51,171 nucleotides of DNA. Origin: Nitrospira sp. (lineage in GTDB: Bacteria; Nitrospirota; Nitrospiria; Nitrospirales; Nitrospiraceae). The position numbers and the translations under genes are program-made. The stretch lies in NCBI GenBank assembly GCA_009594995.1, contig VOPR01000080.1:1-51171 (forward strand), given 5' to 3'. Below the pieces are notes generated by a model. It had not been told where the DNA came from. It did no database searches and worked only from the letters and a program-made list of their open reading frames with translations. Below, in pieces: positions 1-7,525 of this stretch. The stretch's first letter is position 1, and the number at the start of each line of letters is the position of its first letter.

Positions 1-2
1 GT

Positions 3-236
3 CGTGACGGCCATCTCGTTGTACTGTCCTTCTACGCCGATCGTTTTCTCAAGCAGATGGTCCGGAGTCTGGTGGGGACGCTGGTGGAGATTGGACGAGG
101 CAAACGTACAGCTACTGACATGCGCGCGGTGCTCGAGGCCCGTTCACGCCCGGCCGCCGGCAGAACGGCCCCCGCGCATGGGCTGTACCTCGTCAGGGTC
201 GATTACGGTGACACCCCCATCCCCCATGCCACCTAA
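3..236 (+). CDS. truA: tRNA pseudouridine synthase A, 3' end only (TruA)
   Basis: The reading frame is open from the left edge (first full codon at 3) to a TAA at 234-236, so only the C-terminal 77 residues are present. They read as the characteristic TruA tail: a segment around [13 protein letters not shown], then EIGRGK, then a [18 protein letters not shown] region ending in VRVDY. TruA makes pseudouridine at positions 38-40 of the tRNA anticodon stem. This part of the family lies around the active-site cleft. The start and the catalytic Asp are outside the window. Another long plus-strand frame overlaps it from position 4, but that frame resembles nothing and is a shadow. The gene runs toward psiF and is convergent with the large minus-strand block. 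Confidence 0.85.
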   Translation, partial: RDGHLVVLSFYADRFLKQMVRSLVGTLVEIGRGKRTATDMRAVLEARSRPAAGRTAPAHGLYLVRVDYGDTPIPHAT

Positions 237-249
237 GGGACTCCCCCGT

Positions 250-278
250 GAGACAGAATCGGTCACATTTGCTATAGT
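250..278 (+). promoter_or_regulatory. Predicted sigma70-type promoter for the psiF-like gene
   Basis: A -35-like GAGACA at 250-255 (4 of 6 consensus bases) is followed by a 17-nt spacer and a -10-like TATAGT at 273-278 (5 of 6). The implied leader to the ATG at 318 is about 33 nt and contains an AGGAG Shine-Dalgarno at 307-311. It lies just after the truA stop, so psiF probably has its own promoter. Confidence 0.45.
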
Positions 279-317
279 TCCGCCGACAACCCCCGTTCAC
301 CTTAACAGGAGAGTCCC

Positions 318-635
318 ATGAAACATCTTTGCGCAGCCTTGTCGTCGATCCTGCTCGCCGCCGTTCTCATTACCCCGCAGCTCAGCTATGCGGGAGCCCA
401 ACAGAACAAAATGAAGACCTGCAATGCCGAAGCGGACGCCAAGGGGTTCAGCGGCGAAGGCAAAGGCGACCAGCGCAAGGCGTTCATGAAGGAATGCCTC
501 TCCGCGAAGCCTGCTAAAGCCGCGGCCGGCACTTCACAGCAGAGCAAGATGACGACCTGTAACAAAGACGCCAAAGCCAAGAACCTGGCCGGTGACGAGC
601 GGAAGAAGTTTATGAAGGAGTGCCTGTCCAACTAG
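318..635 (+). CDS. psiF: PsiF-repeat small exported protein
   Basis: This is a 105-residue protein. A signal peptide (about residues 1-25, cleavage predicted after SYA) precedes two copies of a roughly 30-residue motif: an M-x-T-C-N start, a basic/acidic middle with DxRK or DERK, and a shared FMKECLS end. This is the PsiF repeat architecture; E. coli psiF is a phosphate-starvation-inducible gene of unknown biochemical role. Each repeat has two Cys, so disulfide-stabilised periplasmic mini-domains are plausible. The start is supported by AGGAG six bases upstream. No Pho box was recognised, so phosphate control is not shown here. The basic, Lys-rich mature protein may bind something anionic; that is inference only. 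Confidence 0.85.
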   Translation: MKHLCAALSSILLAAVLITPQLSYAGAQQNKMKTCNAEADAKGFSGEGKGDQRKAFMKECLSAKPAKAAAGTSQQSKMTTCNKDAKAKNLAGDERKKFMKECLSN

Positions 636-646
636 TGGCGAGTTTC

Positions 647-671
647 CCGGCGCGGCTCAAAACCGCGCCGG
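647..671. terminator. GC-rich hairpin between convergent psiF and cysE
   Basis: A perfect 9-bp stem (647-655 with 663-671) closes a 7-nt loop (656-662). It lies 12 nt after the psiF stop and about 90 nt beyond the cysE stop on the opposite strand. Its position suits a shared bidirectional terminator. Neither side has a proper T tract, so the call is moderate. Confidence 0.4.
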
Positions 672-760
672 ACTCGGTTATCATCGAGCACCGGCCGCGT
701 CATCAGCGCCGGGCATTCCACTACAGACACAATGATTTGTGAGCGGAGCTAGAAGGCAGG

Positions 761-1411
761 CTAGCGAGTCGTCCCGGAGTCGCGATTGTCGAGCTTCTTC
801 CGCAACTCGATCAACTCCATTTCCAGCGCGGCGAATCGATCCGCCGTGGGGTCAGGCATATTGGTATGATCCATGGTGGCATCCGGAAGCCGCTCGCCTT
901 GGGACTTAATAATCCGGGCAGGCACGCCGATCACCGTCGAGTTGGGCGGGACTGATTTCAAGACGACCGAATTGGCGCCGATTTTCACATTGTCCCCGAT
1001 CGTGATCCCGCCGAGGATTTTCGCTCCCGCCCCCACCACCACATGATTGCCCAGCGTCGGGTGGCGCTTGCCGCGCTCTTTTCCCGTACCGCCGAGGGTT
1101 ACCCCTTGGAACAGTGTCACATGGTCACCCACTTCCGCCGTCTCTCCGATCACCACACCCATGCCATGGTCGATAAAAAAACAGGCGCCGATCTTTGCGG
1201 AAGGGTGAATCTCAATTCCCGTCAGCCATCTGGCTAATTGAGAAATGGCGCGCGGCAAAAACGGCACCTGATGCTGCTTCAGCCAATGTGCCAGCCGGTA
1301 GGCCAGCAACGCGTGAAATCCCGCGTAGGTCAAAATGACTTCAAGCCTGCTGGTTGCGGCAGGATCCCGGTCGAATATCGCCTGGAGGTCCTGAGAAATT
1401 GCTTTTAGCAT
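761..1411 (-). CDS. cysE: Serine O-acetyltransferase (CysE)
   Basis: This enzyme transfers acetyl from acetyl-CoA to L-serine, the first step of cysteine synthesis in the cytoplasm. The protein has about 216 residues from the chosen ATG at 1411. An N-terminal helical part (AIFDRDPAA onward) precedes a left-handed beta-helix of hexapeptide repeats. The repeats carry the family signatures [46 protein letters not shown] and IGANSVV, with His in the IDHG and KRHPT motifs. A longer frame to 1471 would overlap ispF by 22 nt and encodes nothing typical. The chosen start leaves a 38-nt gap, although no good Shine-Dalgarno is visible. The C-terminal tail of about 40 residues ([13 protein letters not shown]) looks like a short coiled coil. 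It is the last gene of the PIN-TRAM, ispD, ispF, cysE run. Confidence 0.93.
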   Translation of the reverse strand: MLKAISQDLQAIFDRDPAATSRLEVILTYAGFHALLAYRLAHWLKQHQVPFLPRAISQLARWLTGIEIHPSAKIGACFFIDHGMGVVIGETAEVGDHVTLFQGVTLGGTGKERGKRHPTLGNHVVVGAGAKILGGITIGDNVKIGANSVVLKSVPPNSTVIGVPARIIKSQGERLPDATMDHTNMPDPTADRFAALEMELIELRKKLDNRDSGTTR

Positions 1412-1449
1412 AGGTGGGACAGGCTCAACAGCCCGCTCGAACTCGCATG

Positions 1450-1932
1450 TTAGTCCCGCTCGATCAGGCACACGGCTTGCGCGGCGACCGCCTCTTCGCG
1501 TCCCACCGCATCCAGCCCTTCACCACTCTTCACTTTGACGTTCACGAGGTCGACATCGACCTGAAGTACCCCGGCAATAATCTTTTGCATGGCGGCCAAA
1601 TGCGGACTCAACCGGGGCGCTTGGGCAATGATTGTGCTGTCTACATTGGCCAGACGGAACCCCTTTGCGCGTAGCTTGCCGACGACATCCTCGAGCAACT
1701 TGAGGCTGGAAATATTTTTGAATCGCTGATCAGAACTTGGATAGTGGCGGCCCAAGTCGCCCTCGCCCATCGCGCCAAGCAACGCATCGCAAATCGCATG
1801 CACCAAGGCATCGGAATCGGAATGCCCTTGCAGGCCTTTGTGATGCGGGATTTCAAGCCCACCCAAAATCAACTTACGACCCGCCACCAGCGGGTGAATA
1901 TCCCATCCGCATCCTACGCGTACAGCCGTCAT
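1450..1932 (-). CDS. ispF: 2-C-methyl-D-erythritol 2,4-cyclodiphosphate synthase (IspF)
   Basis: This is the fifth enzyme of the MEP isoprenoid pathway. It cyclises CDP-methylerythritol 2-phosphate with release of CMP, and is a metal-dependent homotrimer. The 160-residue length is normal for the family. Visible motifs are GWDIHPL near residue 9 (metal-binding Asp and His), the [18 protein letters not shown] helix near residue 37, GDLGRHYP and SSDQRFK, and the C-terminal [21 protein letters not shown] nucleotide-binding stretch. Its ATG overlaps the ispD stop by 4 nt (ATGA at 1929-1932), implying translational coupling with the gene two steps earlier in the pathway. Confidence 0.96.
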   Translation of the reverse strand: MTAVRVGCGWDIHPLVAGRKLILGGLEIPHHKGLQGHSDSDALVHAICDALLGAMGEGDLGRHYPSSDQRFKNISSLKLLEDVVGKLRAKGFRLANVDSTIIAQAPRLSPHLAAMQKIIAGVLQVDVDLVNVKVKSGEGLDAVGREEAVAAQAVCLIERD

Positions 1933-2714
1933 TCTGCACTCCTCGCTGCCGTTCTTGAGCGGAGAATCGCCTCCCCGATCACGAGATCTTCCGGCCTTGT
2001 GACCTTGATGTTTTCACCGCTTCCCTCGACGACGACCACCGGCTTTCCGATCAACTCCACAAGATGCGCATCATCCGTTGCGTGCACGCCGTCCAGAAGG
2101 GCCTTGCGGTGGCCCTCTTCCAACCAGGCACGACGGAAAGCCTGCGGGGTTTGCGCAAGCCACAGCGGTCCGCGGTCCACGGTCCGTTCGATCACTCCAC
2201 CGGCCCCCACATATTTCACCGTATCCCGCATCGGCAGCGCAATGATTGCTGCCCCGTGCTCCACCGCCGCTGCCACCACCTGACGAATCATCTCTTCGGT
2301 TAAAAATGGCCGTACCGCATCATGCACGAGGACGATATCCGTCTCCTCACTCACCTCCGCCAAGGCATGGCGAACGGAATCCTGCCGCTGCGCTCCGCCC
2401 GGTACCACCTTGGTGACCTTGCTGAACTCACCCGTCGCCACGAAATGATCGAGACAATATTGGCGCTCCGCCTGGGGCACGGCCAGAATGATCTCATGGA
2501 TGGCCGGGGATGCTTGGAGGACTCGAAGGGACTGCGCGAGGATCGGTCGCCCGCCCAGAGCGAGAAACTGCTTGGGAACATGGCCGCCCATGCGAAGGCC
2601 ACGACCGGCCGCCGGAACCAGGGCGACCGTACGCGGACCCACCCGGGATAGATTCGGCTCACGAGCGGACACGAATACACTCGCGGGAAAGGGAACAGAC
2701 AGAGCATGCGTCAT
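1929..2714 (-). CDS. ispD: 2-C-methyl-D-erythritol 4-phosphate cytidylyltransferase (IspD)
   Basis: IspD activates MEP with CTP to give CDP-methylerythritol in the MEP pathway. The recognisable core opens with VALVPAAGRGLRMG and PKQFLALGGRPI (CTP-binding loop). It continues with VPGGAQRQDSVRHAL, VLVHDAVRPF and TDDAHLVE, all classic IspD signatures. The frame is open upstream to a GTG at 2765, giving about 47 residues before the core. I chose the ATG at 2714; a GTG at about 2642 immediately before the core is equally possible because none has a clear ribosome-binding site. It overlaps ispF by 4 nt at the stop, and the upstream PIN-TRAM gene ends at 2786. Confidence 0.94.
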   Translation of the reverse strand: MTHALSVPFPASVFVSAREPNLSRVGPRTVALVPAAGRGLRMGGHVPKQFLALGGRPILAQSLRVLQASPAIHEIILAVPQAERQYCLDHFVATGEFSKVTKVVPGGAQRQDSVRHALAEVSEETDIVLVHDAVRPFLTEEMIRQVVAAAVEHGAAIIALPMRDTVKYVGAGGVIERTVDRGPLWLAQTPQAFRRAWLEEGHRKALLDGVHATDDAHLVELIGKPVVVVEGSGENIKVTRPEDLVIGEAILRSRTAARSAE

Positions 2715-2785
2715 AGGGCTGCCACGAGGCTCGCAAACGGTGACAGCCGTATAAGGACCGGTCACTGCGCTTCATCATCACCACG

Positions 2786-3811
2786 CTACCCACGCGCGAC
2801 CTGATACTCTTCCCGCTCAGACTCCTCCTTCAGGCGGGTGAAAATCATGCGTCCCGCCGTGGTTTGGAGCACACTGGTCACGGTCACATCCACATTGCGG
2901 CCGATGCAACGCCGCGCATTGTCCACAACGATCATCGTCCCATCATCCAAGTAGGCCACGCCCTGGCCGGCTTCCTTGCCTTCCTTCAGCACAAAGACTC
3001 GAATGGTTTCACCCGGCAACACGACCGGCCGTAGCGCGTTACAGAGCTCATTGATATTCAGCACCCGGACGCCTTGCAATTCAGCGACTTTATTCAGGTT
3101 CAAATCATTCGTGACAATTCGCCCCCCCACCTTTTTCGCCAACACCACCAGCTTGGCGTCGACTTCCTTCACGTGGGGAAAATCCTCTTCGATGATCCGG
3201 ACATCCACATCGGGCATCTTTTGAATCTTGTTCAGAATATCCAACCCGCGTCGCCCGCGCGCCCGTTTGAGAGAATCAGATGAGTCCGCGATATGTTGTA
3301 ATTCGTTCAGAATGAAATGGGGCACCAGAAAAGGCCCTTCCAGAAAACCTGTCTCACACAGATCGGCCACCCGCCCATCGATGATGACACTTGTATCCAG
3401 CACTTTGAGGCATGCGTTGGAGGGTCCTGATGCGGATTGCCCTGCATGGACACCGGGGAACTGTTCATTCCCGAATCGCGCACCCATGGCTAAACCGAGA
3501 TACGGAAAGCCCAGCAGAAAGACTAACCCGCCGATGTGAAACAGAAATGTTTCCACGTCGAACACTGCACTGCCCACCCACTCCACCAACCCCGTCAGAA
3601 CCAGCCCCCCTGCAAGCCCGACCGCGCCACCGACAATAATGCCGAATGAAAGTCTCCGAAGCGCATATTCGCCGGCGAGAATGAGTCCACCGGCTACCGC
3701 CCCCATTCCTAACCCGACTAACAAAAACTCACGACTAGGATCCTGGGCCCGCAGAAACAAGGCCATCCCCGCAAGAGCGCTGAGAAGAACAAATATGGCC
3801 CGTGTTACCAT
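2786..3811 (-). CDS. Membrane-anchored PIN and TRAM domain protein (YacL-like)
   Basis: This is a protein of about 341 residues. Its N-terminal 110 residues contain four hydrophobic segments, rich in Gly and Leu. A PIN domain starts at about residue 136, with acidic residues in LDTSVIIDGR (Asp139), NELQHIAD and the TNDLNLNKVAEL motif. A C-terminal TRAM domain begins at about residue 275 (LPGETIRVFVLKEGKEAGQGVAYLDDGTMIVV). This matches the Bacillus YacL family: PIN domains are metal-dependent ribonucleases and TRAM binds RNA, so a membrane-tethered RNase-like role is inferred. The start at 3811 is preceded by a strong AGGAGG-type site; an upstream extension to 3865 is unlikely. The order yacL, ispD, ispF, cysE resembles the Firmicutes order. 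Confidence 0.88.
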   Translation of the reverse strand: MVTRAIFVLLSALAGMALFLRAQDPSREFLLVGLGMGAVAGGLILAGEYALRRLSFGIIVGGAVGLAGGLVLTGLVEWVGSAVFDVETFLFHIGGLVFLLGFPYLGLAMGARFGNEQFPGVHAGQSASGPSNACLKVLDTSVIIDGRVADLCETGFLEGPFLVPHFILNELQHIADSSDSLKRARGRRGLDILNKIQKMPDVDVRIIEEDFPHVKEVDAKLVVLAKKVGGRIVTNDLNLNKVAELQGVRVLNINELCNALRPVVLPGETIRVFVLKEGKEAGQGVAYLDDGTMIVVDNARRCIGRNVDVTVTSVLQTTAGRMIFTRLKEESEREEYQVARG

Positions 3812-3861
3812 ACTGTTTTCCTCCTCTCTGTGATCGGCCCCGAATAGAGGATTCGAAGCAA

Positions 3862-5412
3862 TCACGGCCTCAGCGTCAGATAAATGGCGCGCCCCTGCCG
3901 TTTCAACAGGAGCAACACCGCCTGGTCTTTCGGCAAATTTGCAGCGACGTGTTCGTACGACTTCAGCGTGCTTACCGCTTTGCGATTCACCTCCAACATA
4001 AGATCGCCTTCACGGACCCCGGCTTCTTCTGCCGGACTCCCCGACTTGACCCGAACCACCACCACGCCGCGGTCGCTCGACTTCAGTCCGTACCGGCCGG
4101 CGAGTTCGGTGTTCAACTCCCGTACGTCGATATCTGAGAGTAACCCGGCGGGAGCAAGAGACTCTCCACTGTCTTCCGCGGCCGCCTGTGAGAGATTCTT
4201 CGGCTGCTCCGCAATGGTCAGCTCGATGGATCTCGGCTTCTTCTCCCGAATGAGCTTGACGGTGACTTTTTTCCCGACCATCGTCTGGGCCACGGCGTTT
4301 CGCAAATGCGCCGGTGAATCCATTGGCTTGCCGTCATACTCGACGATGACGTCTCCCCGCTCGAACCCAGCTTTCTTCGCCGGGCTGTCATCCATAATGT
4401 CGCTGACCAACACACCCTTCACATCCTTCGGCACACCGAATTGCGAAGACAGTTCAGGCGTCAGCTCCTGAATCGAGACGCCCAACCAGCCGCGGACGAC
4501 TTTTCCATGCTGAACCAGCTGATCCATGATGGAATGGGCCATGTTGCTGGGAACGGCAAAGCCGATCCCCATATTGCCGCCGCTCTGGCTATAGATGGCC
4601 GTGTTGATCCCGACCAGCTCGCCACGGACGTTGACCAGGGCGCCTCCGGAATTGCCGGGATTGATGGCCGCATCGGTCTGGATGAAGTCTTCATATTCGG
4701 CAATACCGGCCGCGCGACCGAGGGCGCTGACGATACCCAGCGTCACCGTCTGAGTGAGGCCGAAAGGATTCCCCACCGCCAGGACAAACTCTCCGACTTC
4801 CAACTTGTCGGAATCAGCCCAGGCTACGGTCGGCAGTCCCGTCGCCTCGATTTTCAGGACCGCCACGTCGGTCTTGGCATCCGTGCCGACCAACTTGGCC
4901 TTGAATTCCCGTTTGTCCGACAGAAACACCTTGATCTCATCGGCCTTGTTCACCACGTGGTTGTTCGTGATGATCAGTCCGTTGGCATCGACGATCACCC
5001 CGGATCCCAATCCCTGTTGCTTCCGTTCCTTCGGCGCCTCGAAACGCTTCATCCATTCTTCGCCAAAAAATCGTCGAAAAAATGGGTCCTCGAACGGTGT
5101 GCTCTTGCCCTCCTCGCCGGATCCGTTGCGCGTCGCAAAAATATTCACGACGGCAGGTTTGACGATCTTCGCCACGTCGACGAAACTCTGTCCGCCGGTG
5201 CCGGGCAAGCTGGGCTGCACCGCCGTCGAGACCGGCCGCGGTGCGGGATCAGGCGCTGGAGACGATTCCGGAACGGCATGCCCGGTCGGCAGCCATCCGA
5301 GGTCGGACGTCAGGACGATCCCGATCAGGACCCCCGCCGCCAACAGCAAGGCGGGAAATACCCAGGACCGCATCGAGGGCCGCGGTTCAGTTGGAATCCG
5401 AGAATCATCCAT
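3862..5412 (-). CDS. degP: Periplasmic serine protease/chaperone of the HtrA/DegP family
   Basis: This 516-residue envelope protease degrades or refolds damaged proteins. Residues 16-35 form one hydrophobic segment that is either a signal peptide or an anchor. A Pro-rich linker follows to about residue 70. The trypsin-like domain carries a complete triad: His152 in TNNHVV, Asp182 in KTDVAVLK and Ser255 in NPGNSGGAL. Two PDZ domains follow (about residues 300-390, beginning GWLGVSIQELT, and about 420-510, with the ligand loop around GVVVVRVKSGSPAEEAG). That is the DegP/DegQ layout. It sits 27 nt downstream of the aldolase gene and ends 50 nt before the PIN-TRAM start. The start has no obvious Shine-Dalgarno; a second ATG lies 13 codons in. 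Confidence 0.95.
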   Translation of the reverse strand: MDDSRIPTEPRPSMRSWVFPALLLAAGVLIGIVLTSDLGWLPTGHAVPESSPAPDPAPRPVSTAVQPSLPGTGGQSFVDVAKIVKPAVVNIFATRNGSGEEGKSTPFEDPFFRRFFGEEWMKRFEAPKERKQQGLGSGVIVDANGLIITNNHVVNKADEIKVFLSDKREFKAKLVGTDAKTDVAVLKIEATGLPTVAWADSDKLEVGEFVLAVGNPFGLTQTVTLGIVSALGRAAGIAEYEDFIQTDAAINPGNSGGALVNVRGELVGINTAIYSQSGGNMGIGFAVPSNMAHSIMDQLVQHGKVVRGWLGVSIQELTPELSSQFGVPKDVKGVLVSDIMDDSPAKKAGFERGDVIVEYDGKPMDSPAHLRNAVAQTMVGKKVTVKLIREKKPRSIELTIAEQPKNLSQAAAEDSGESLAPAGLLSDIDVRELNTELAGRYGLKSSDRGVVVVRVKSGSPAEEAGVREGDLMLEVNRKAVSTLKSYEHVAANLPKDQAVLLLLKRQGRAIYLTLRP

Positions 5413-5439
5413 AGTGGTGTGTGCCGGGAGTCGAGACGA

Positions 5440-6363
5440 CTACGGCTTCTCGCCCGCATAGAGCGCCATGATGGAATTCAAGAACTTCACCGCTTCGGCT
5501 TTTGGCCGCTGGAACGAATTCCGGCCGATGATCGAGCCAAATCCGCCGCCATCGCGGATCGCACGCACCTCATCGAACACCGTTTTTTCGTCACTCTTCG
5601 CGCCGCCGGAGAAAATGATGATCCGGCGCCCGTCGAATGAACTCTGCACGATATGTTTGACCCGCTCCGCCAATGTCGCCGTGGGAATCTTCTCGGCCTC
5701 GTATACCTTCTTGGCTGCAGCCTGCTCCAAATGGGCGGTAGGCAGCTTCACCTTGATGATGTGCGCACCGAGTTGGGCCGCAATCTGGGCCGCATAGGCC
5801 ACCACGTCCAACGCCGTCTCGCCTTCCTTGCTCAATCCTGACCCGCGCGGATAGGACCAGACCACGACGGCCAATCCGCAGCTCTTGGCTTCTTCCGCAA
5901 TCGCCCGCAGCTGCTCGTACATCGCATTGCAGTGGGACGAGCCCGGATAAATGGTGAATCCCACGGCCGAGCAACCCAATCGCAAGGCATCCCGCACGCT
6001 GCCGGTCACGGAAGGCATCGGGTCCTTCTCATCGTGAAGCGTATCGTGGCTGTTGAGCTTGAGGATGAGCGGGATTTGCCCGGCGAAATGGCTGGCGCCG
6101 GCCTCGATAAATCCAAGCGGAGCCGCGTAGGCATTGCATCCGGCATCGAGCCCCAGCTGGAAGTGGTAATGCGGATTGTAGCCGCCGGCATTGGGCGCGA
6201 AACTTCTGGCCGGACCATGCTCGAACCCCTGGTCCACCGGCAAGATCACCAATTTTCCCGTGCCCGCCAGCTTGCCGTGATTCAGCAGCCGCGCAATGTT
6301 CGTCTTCGTTCCCGCATTGTCACTCTCATACCAGCTCAAAATTTCCTGGACCCGATTGCTCAT
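5440..6363 (-). CDS. fbaB: Fructose-bisphosphate aldolase class I, archaeal/DhnA type
   Basis: This enzyme interconverts fructose 1,6-bisphosphate with the two triose phosphates through a Schiff base. The 307-residue product carries the DhnA-family features: LPVDQGFEHGPARSF near the N-terminus, a TGSVRDALRLGCSAVG stretch, VVVWSYPRGSG, the candidate Schiff-base Lys in HIIKVKLPT, and IIFSGGAKSDEK followed by GSIIGRNSFQRP (phosphate binding). The start at 6363 is fixed by GGGAGG six bases upstream; an upstream in-frame extension of six codons would cover that site. It lies 36 nt downstream of fbp, so the pair makes a gluconeogenic unit converting triose phosphates to fructose 6-phosphate. This suits an autotroph that makes sugars from central metabolites. 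Confidence 0.94.
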   Translation of the reverse strand: MSNRVQEILSWYESDNAGTKTNIARLLNHGKLAGTGKLVILPVDQGFEHGPARSFAPNAGGYNPHYHFQLGLDAGCNAYAAPLGFIEAGASHFAGQIPLILKLNSHDTLHDEKDPMPSVTGSVRDALRLGCSAVGFTIYPGSSHCNAMYEQLRAIAEEAKSCGLAVVVWSYPRGSGLSKEGETALDVVAYAAQIAAQLGAHIIKVKLPTAHLEQAAAKKVYEAEKIPTATLAERVKHIVQSSFDGRRIIIFSGGAKSDEKTVFDEVRAIRDGGGFGSIIGRNSFQRPKAEAVKFLNSIMALYAGEKP

Positions 6364-6399
6364 AATCATCCTCCCAACCAACCTTAGTCACATGAGTCG

Positions 6400-7392
6400 T
6401 TACGCACGTCCTTGAATAGAGGCTTCTGCCTGAGCGACATCCTCGGGACTCCCGATAATCAATGGCACCCTCTGATGGAGAGCCTTCGGCTCGACGTCGA
6501 GAATGCGCATCGTCCCCGTGGTCGCTTTTCCTCCAGCCTGCTCGACCACCATAGCCAGCGGATTGCCCTCATACATCAATCGCAGCTTTCCTTCCGGCTT
6601 ATCGTTCTCACCGGGATACAAATAGATGCCGCCACCCAAGAGTATCCGATGAACATCCGCCACCAGACACCCGCTGTATCGACCGCTGTAGGGGCGCCCG
6701 GTTGCTTTGTCCTGCACCTTTAACGAATCGAGATATTTCTGTGTACCGGCAGGCCAGCGATGGTAGTTGCCCTCGTTCACCGAATAGACCTTGCCCCTCG
6801 AGGGAATTCGAATGTTTTCGTTGGACAGGAGATATTCCCCGATGGACGGCTCAAGGGTAAAGCCATGCACGCCCTGACCGACCGTGAACACGAGCATGGT
6901 GCTCGCCCCGTACAACACATACCCTGCGGCGATCTGCTCAGTCCCTTTTTGAAGCAACTCATCTTCGACTGACTGCCCCGTTTTCGATCTGCGGATGGAG
7001 AAAATGGCCCCCAACGGCATATTCACATCGGTATTGGAAGATCCATCCAACGGATCCACCAGGAGCATATACTTGGCTCCTTCATGCACCATTTTCAGGG
7101 GTTTTTCCATCTCTTCAGAAGCCAAGACACACACGAGACCACTGTGCTCAAAGACGCGAACAAAGGTGTCATTGGCAATCTGATCCAGTTTCTTGACGAT
7201 CTCACCTTGGACATTGGTCTCCCCGGTGGTGCCGAGAATCTTGTTCAACCCGGCTCTGCGCAAATCATGCGCAATCATTTTTCCCACGAGGCCGATTTGG
7301 GTCAGCAGAACGGAAAATTCGCCGGTGGCTTCGGGATGCGCAGCCTGTTGTTCGATAATAAAACGACTCAGTGTAATGGGAAATTTCGCCAT
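6400..7392 (-). CDS. fbp: Fructose-1,6-bisphosphatase class I
   Basis: Fbp hydrolyses fructose 1,6-bisphosphate to fructose 6-phosphate, the committed step of gluconeogenesis. The 330-residue length is typical of class I enzymes. Diagnostic motifs are TGETNVQGEIVKKLD, ASEEMEKP, the metal-binding VDPLDGSSNTDVN (about residue 113), the ENIRIP/YSVNEGNYHRW segment, the YSGRYSGCLVADVHR substrate loop, and YEGNPLAMVVEQAGGKA. It is the first gene of the leftmost operon and is co-directional with the aldolase. Its promoter (7482-7510) and a very stable leader hairpin (7437-7464) lie between it and the preceding DUF3108-like gene. Confidence 0.96.
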   Translation of the reverse strand: MAKFPITLSRFIIEQQAAHPEATGEFSVLLTQIGLVGKMIAHDLRRAGLNKILGTTGETNVQGEIVKKLDQIANDTFVRVFEHSGLVCVLASEEMEKPLKMVHEGAKYMLLVDPLDGSSNTDVNMPLGAIFSIRRSKTGQSVEDELLQKGTEQIAAGYVLYGASTMLVFTVGQGVHGFTLEPSIGEYLLSNENIRIPSRGKVYSVNEGNYHRWPAGTQKYLDSLKVQDKATGRPYSGRYSGCLVADVHRILLGGGIYLYPGENDKPEGKLRLMYEGNPLAMVVEQAGGKATTGTMRILDVEPKALHQRVPLIIGSPEDVAQAEASIQGRA

Positions 7393-7436
7393 GCTCAGGA
7401 TTCCTCGTGGATCAAACGACGACCGGTCGAAATGAA

Positions 7437-7464
7437 GAGGGCTTCGGACAGAGCCGAAGCCCTC
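7437..7464 (-). terminator. Strong hairpin: terminator of the glycan operon and/or fbp leader element
   Basis: A perfect 11-bp stem (7437-7447 with 7454-7464) closes a 6-nt loop. On the minus strand it is followed by TTCATTT, a weak T-rich stretch. It lies 62 nt after the stop of the DUF3108-like gene, as a terminator should. However, the predicted fbp promoter is upstream of it, so the hairpin also sits about 11 nt into the fbp transcript. It could stabilise the fbp leader or attenuate it. Confidence 0.5.
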
Positions 7465-7481
7465 CCCACGAACTCGGCGTG

Positions 7482-7510
7482 ATTATAGCGGTTTCCGACC
7501 GGACGAGCAA
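7482..7510 (-). promoter_or_regulatory. Predicted sigma70-type promoter for fbp
   Basis: On the minus strand a -35-like TTGCTC (7505-7510) is separated by exactly 17 nt from a perfect -10 TATAAT (7482-7487). The expected transcription start is near 7475, about 80 nt before the fbp ATG. This is the best promoter match noticed in the window. Confidence 0.55.
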
Positions 7511-7525
7511 ACCAAGGCAGGCAGA

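Noticed and set aside
4..321. 105-codon plus-strand open frame at the left edge
   Set aside because: It overlaps the truA frame, which has clear TruA motifs, and its composition (Trp- and Pro-rich) resembles no family.
4441..5640. 399-codon plus-strand frame opposite htrA and fba
   Set aside because: It is antisense to a gene with intact catalytic triad and conserved motifs; in GC-rich DNA such shadow frames are common.
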